64,000 bases of DNA, taken from Oscillospiraceae bacterium (GTDB lineage: Bacteria; Bacillota_A; Clostridia; Oscillospirales; Oscillospiraceae). The position numbers were made by a program, and so were the translations under genes. The notes under the pieces are model-generated. The model ran no database searches, was not told the DNA's origin, and saw only the letters and a program-made list of their open reading frames with translations. Of this stretch, positions 61,108 to 64,000 are shown piece by piece; the first letter of the stretch is position 1, and each line of letters opens with the position of its first letter. Location: assembly GCA_021771675.1 (NCBI GenBank), contig JAETOP010000003.1:1-64000 (forward strand). The letters run 5' to 3'.

Positions 61108-62283
61108 ATGAATTCCATTGAAAAAGCCTTAAATGAGCTGCAAAGTGCCGTAAAAGAGGAACTGGGAGTCCAGGCACAGATTCTCTCCGCCGTGGATTCC
61201 TTCCGGGTGCTTCTGAACGAGCAGCTGGATCGCATTGAACACATGTCCGCCGAAAAGGTGGATTTCACGAAAAAAGAGGTAGTGACCATCGGCCTGATCG
61301 ATGGCGATGGCATCGGTCCCTTTATCATGCGCCAGGCCCGCCGGGTGCTGGAAAAGCTGCTGGAGCAGGATATTGCCGCCGGGAAGGTGGTTCTGAAAAA
61401 TATCCAGGGTCTGACCATCGAGAACCGGCTGGCTCTGAATAAGAGCGTACCCGAGGAGGTTCTCTCTGAAATCAAAACCTGCGACGTACTCCTGAAGGGC
61501 CCCACCACCACTCCCATGGGAGGCAAAATGGAGAGCGCCAACGTGACGCTGCGCCGGGAGCTGGACCTCTATGCCAACACCCGCCCAGTGACCATCCCCG
61601 AAGAGGGCATCGACTGGATGTTCTTCCGGGAGAACACCGAGGGAGAGTATGTCCTGGGCAGCCGGGGGGTGGAGCTGCCCGGCATGGCGGTGGACTTCAA
61701 GGTTACCACCGATGCCGGTACCCGCCGGATTGCCCGGGCTGCCTTTGACTACGCCCGCCAAAATGGAAAGACCAGAGTCTCCATTGTCACCAAGGCCAAC
61801 ATCATGAAGAAGACCGACGGCAAATTCACCGCCATTGCCCATGAGGTGGCGGCGGAGTATCCGGAGATCACCGTGGACGACTGGTACATCGACATCATGA
61901 CCGCCAACCTGGTGAATAAATCCATTCGCAGTCAGTTCCAGGTGGTGCTGCTGCCCAACCTCTACGGCGACATTATCACCGACGAGGCCGCCCAGATTCA
62001 GGGAGGCGTTGGCACTGCTGGCAGCGCCAACATCGGCGACCGGTTCGCCATGTTCGAAGCCATCCACGGCTCCGCACCCCGGCTGCTGGAGCTGGGTCTG
62101 GGGGACTATGCCAACCCCCAGAGCATCCTCAAGGCCGAGGCCATGCTCCTGCGCCACATCTGCCGCCCCCAGGCGGCCCAGCGGCTGGAAGATGCTCTGG
62201 CGAGCTGCCCCGTCATCGTCACCGGCGACCGGGAGGGCGCTACCTGTGAGGCTTACGCCGATGCCCTGATGGCGCTGCTGTAA
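61108..62283 (+). CDS. isocitrate/isopropylmalate dehydrogenase family protein
   Basis: A 391-residue beta-decarboxylating dehydrogenase. The core starts at about residue 57 (VVTIGLIDGDGIGPFIMRQA) and has LLKGPTTTPMGG, the substrate loop ENTEGEYVLGSRG, KANIMKKTDG and LPNLYGDIITDEAAQIQGGV. The loop favours isocitrate-like or homologous substrates over isopropylmalate, but this is uncertain. The first 55 residues form an extra helical segment (EKALNELQSAVKEELGVQAQ) not in standard members; AGGAGGAAG precedes the ATG, so the extension is probably real. Confidence 0.88.
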   Translation: MNSIEKALNELQSAVKEELGVQAQILSAVDSFRVLLNEQLDRIEHMSAEKVDFTKKEVVTIGLIDGDGIGPFIMRQARRVLEKLLEQDIAAGKVVLKNIQGLTIENRLALNKSVPEEVLSEIKTCDVLLKGPTTTPMGGKMESANVTLRRELDLYANTRPVTIPEEGIDWMFFRENTEGEYVLGSRGVELPGMAVDFKVTTDAGTRRIARAAFDYARQNGKTRVSIVTKANIMKKTDGKFTAIAHEVAAEYPEITVDDWYIDIMTANLVNKSIRSQFQVVLLPNLYGDIITDEAAQIQGGVGTAGSANIGDRFAMFEAIHGSAPRLLELGLGDYANPQSILKAEAMLLRHICRPQAAQRLEDALASCPVIVTGDREGATCEAYADALMALL

Positions 62284-62380
62284 GGTGCCTTTATCCCGCC
62301 GCTCGGAATATTTGGCTGAGAAAATTGTATTAAAAATTTTTTAAGAGCCCCTTTTCCACAATTTTCTCGCCAATGACCGG

Positions 62381-62409
62381 TTGACGGATTGAAAAAAATC
62401 AAATATAAT
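62381..62409 (+). promoter_or_regulatory. promoter of the surface-protein gene
   Basis: TTGACG (62381-62386), 17-bp spacer, TATAAT (62404-62409). Confidence 0.75.
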
Positions 62410-62476
62410 AAGTACTATCTATTCTCAGCAAATTATCCTGCCGTCCCGGCGGCAGCGGAATTCCGGAGGACTCCCT

Positions 62477-63892
62477 ATGAAAAAAGCATTTGCAGTGATA
62501 AGTGCCCTGCTCCTGGTGCTGTCCATCTGCCTGGCAGGCTTTGCCGAATCCGGGGGCGGACTTGATCCCGGAGGAGTTGTCGATCCTGAAAATCCCCCCA
62601 AGCCCACCGAGATTGATCCGGGCCAGGAGCCTACGCCTCCGTTCAGCGTTCCTCCCGAAAATCCGTCCACGGATCCTTCTACCGATCCGTCCACGGGTCC
62701 TTCTACCGATCCGTCCACGGATCCTTCTACCGATCCGTCCACGGATCCTTCTACCGATCCGTCCACGGATCCTTCTACCGATCCTCCCACGGCTCCTTCT
62801 ACTGATCCTCCCACTGCTCCTTCTACCGATCCTCCCACTGCTCCTCCCACGAATCCTCCTACCAATCCCCCTGTTTACGGCTTCCCTACGGTCACCAAAA
62901 ACCCCACCTCGGAAACCGTCCGGGAGGGCGGCTATGCTGAATTCGTGGCCCGGGCCGATAACTGCACCAGCATTATCTGGCACCTGCAAAATCCCGGGGG
63001 CGGTATGGACATTCTGGTTCAGAATGCGTCCACCCGCTTCCCCGGCTTGATCGTTGACGGCTTGGGTACTGAGCGCCTGGGTCTGAATCAGATTCCCAAG
63101 GAGTTGAACGAGTGGCGGGTTCGTGCCGAGTTTGTCGGTGCCAGCGGCAACGTTTGGAGCGAGGCCGCTGTCATCAGCGTGACCAATCAGGAGCTGGCCG
63201 CTCCCACCATTCAGGCCCAGCCCCAAAATGCCAGCCTGAACTCCAGCGAGAAAACCATCCTGCGGGTCACCGCTCTGACCTCTGAGCAGAATACGACCCT
63301 GACGTACCAGTGGTATAAGAACACCGTCAATTCCAATGTGGGTGGCAGAGCCATTCTCGGCGCCACCTCCGATACTTACTCCCCGGATTACGCCCAGGGC
63401 ACCACCTACTACTATTGTGCCGTCCGCTCCACCAATGGAAGCGAGGTCAGCGTGGCCACCAAGTCCGTCTGTGCAGCAGTGACCTATACAGGCGGTGCGG
63501 AGACCCAGCCCACCGTGAATACTGCGCCGTCTCCTGCTGCCACTCTGACCCCCTGGGAAACCCAGCAGACGGAAACTACCCAGGAGACTCTCCCCCCCGT
63601 TACAACCACCGTCCCCACCCGCTCCAACTCGCTGCTGATAATTGTGGTGGCGGCCATTGTGGTGATTGCCGTGCTGGGTATTCTGGCCACGGTGCTGATT
63701 CTCCGGTTCTACGGCGGCGGGGATGAAGAAAGTGTAGAGATTCCCAAGGCTGTCCACCGGACTCCTGTCAAACAAGAGCCCCAGAAGAAGCCCGATCTCC
63801 CCGGCGGTGACGATGAATGGGACGACCTCAGCGACCTGGGAGACCTGAGCATTTATTTTGACGACGATGATTTGACGGATTTGGATTTATAA
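62477..63892 (+). CDS. repeat-rich type I membrane surface protein
   Basis: A 471-residue exported protein. A signal peptide (about 1-24, ending AGFA) is followed by an acidic Pro-rich stretch, a PSTDPSTD repeat stalk (about 60-130), two predicted beta-sandwich parts (about 135-345; the second, around TYQWYKN, resembles Ig-like folds), a Thr/Pro-rich linker, one membrane helix (about 377-405) and an acidic cytosolic tail rich in Asp (DDEWDDLSDLGDLS). No sortase motif is present. The role is unknown; it may be an adhesin or envelope protein. The ATG follows CCGGAGGA. Confidence 0.85.
   Translation: MKKAFAVISALLLVLSICLAGFAESGGGLDPGGVVDPENPPKPTEIDPGQEPTPPFSVPPENPSTDPSTDPSTGPSTDPSTDPSTDPSTDPSTDPSTDPSTDPPTAPSTDPPTAPSTDPPTAPPTNPPTNPPVYGFPTVTKNPTSETVREGGYAEFVARADNCTSIIWHLQNPGGGMDILVQNASTRFPGLIVDGLGTERLGLNQIPKELNEWRVRAEFVGASGNVWSEAAVISVTNQELAAPTIQAQPQNASLNSSEKTILRVTALTSEQNTTLTYQWYKNTVNSNVGGRAILGATSDTYSPDYAQGTTYYYCAVRSTNGSEVSVATKSVCAAVTYTGGAETQPTVNTAPSPAATLTPWETQQTETTQETLPPVTTTVPTRSNSLLIIVVAAIVVIAVLGILATVLILRFYGGGDEESVEIPKAVHRTPVKQEPQKKPDLPGGDDEWDDLSDLGDLSIYFDDDDLTDLDL
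62663..62870. repeat. 24-bp in-frame tandem repeat
   Basis: The unit CCGTCCACGGATCCTTCTAC plus CGAT encodes PSTDPSTD. About four close copies are followed by several diverged ones (CCTCCCACTGCTCC type). All lie inside the surface-protein gene, so gain or loss of a unit keeps the frame. Confidence 0.85.
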
Positions 63893-63903
63893 ATCGTTTT
63901 CCA

Positions 63904-63939
63904 GATTCTGCCAGCCAACCCGGCTGGCAGAATCTTTTT
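63904..63939 (+). terminator. terminator of the surface-protein gene
   Basis: A perfect 13-bp stem, GATTCTGCCAGCC with its complement, followed by TTTTT. Confidence 0.9.
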
Positions 63940-63972
63940 CCTTTGGGGTCTTCTCAAAAACGGTCAACGGAG

Positions 63973-63978
63973 TATAAT
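63973..63978 (+). promoter_or_regulatory. possible -10 box at the right edge
   Basis: TATAAT about 20 bp before the window end suggests a promoter of the next gene. The -35 region is weak, so this is only a hint. Confidence 0.35.
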
Positions 63979-64000
63979 GGAAATTGAACGAAACGGTCAA

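Overview
The window looks like chromosome from a strictly anaerobic, moderately GC-rich Clostridia member, probably a gut Oscillospirales (Oscillospiraceae/Ruminococcaceae) relative. This is inferred from the gene content: a full anaerobic (early-cobalt) cobalamin pathway, a monomeric [FeFe] hydrogenase, AGGAGG-type ribosome binding sites, Firmicutes-type promoters (TTGACA-N17-TATAAT variants) and host-glycan glycosidases (GH20, GH3). I could not run searches, so the lineage is an inference.

Layout. 1-4.0 kb: VWA protein, macro-domain/HTH protein, a Fic toxin with a VbhA-type antitoxin, and tRNA-Lys and tRNA-Gln, all on the minus strand. 4.1-13.2 kb: a DUF1292 protein, two abutting MITE-like elements, VanZ, then a mostly minus-strand set of housekeeping genes (polysaccharide deacetylase, BFD ferredoxin, YjdF-like membrane protein, YbaK deacylase, UshA-like phosphoesterase, a broken MATE gene, two acetyltransferases) around a plus-strand GH20 hexosaminidase. 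13.7-27 kb: a radical SAM gene, then a cobalamin riboswitch with its terminator and an 11-gene cobalamin operon cbiA-C-D-F-G-H-(JET)-B-cobD-cbiP-cbiL, tightly packed apart from the cbiD-cbiF gap and ended by a terminator. 27-33 kb: permuted GH3 glucosidase, M16C peptidase, RelBE-type module. 33-46.7 kb: a minus-strand operon (phospholipase C-like, MFS, exported protein), AlaX, secA, pgeF/yfiH, a family 5 solute-binding lipoprotein, a DUF3048 lipoprotein, gap, and the hydrogenase. 46.8-51.9 kb: an accessory island with MITEs, dacF, a frameshifted TnpB gene, a three-repeat CRISPR array, a small HTH regulator and several dispersed repeats. 52-64 kb: rlmD, a membrane GGDEF protein, a BlaI/M56 sensor operon with a perfect operator palindrome, an HTH-membrane protein, a NapH-like ferredoxin, pyk, an isocitrate/isopropylmalate dehydrogenase-like gene and a repeat-rich surface protein.

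How it works together. The largest coherent unit is B12 synthesis: precorrin-2/cobalt-factor II is methylated, ring-contracted, amidated and joined to aminopropanol, with transcription stopped by cobalamin through the leader riboswitch. Cobalt chelation, adenosylation and nucleotide-loop assembly genes are not in the window. The most speculative point of interest is the TnpB-like gene at 48785-50145, followed 230 bp later by a 32-nt-repeat/35-nt-spacer CRISPR array with its own candidate promoter and no other cas gene. This is the gene arrangement of type V-U-like loci, but the nuclease carries a frameshift and the array could be an orphan of another system. A second strong result is a family of 161-bp palindromic MITEs with clear 4-bp target duplications.
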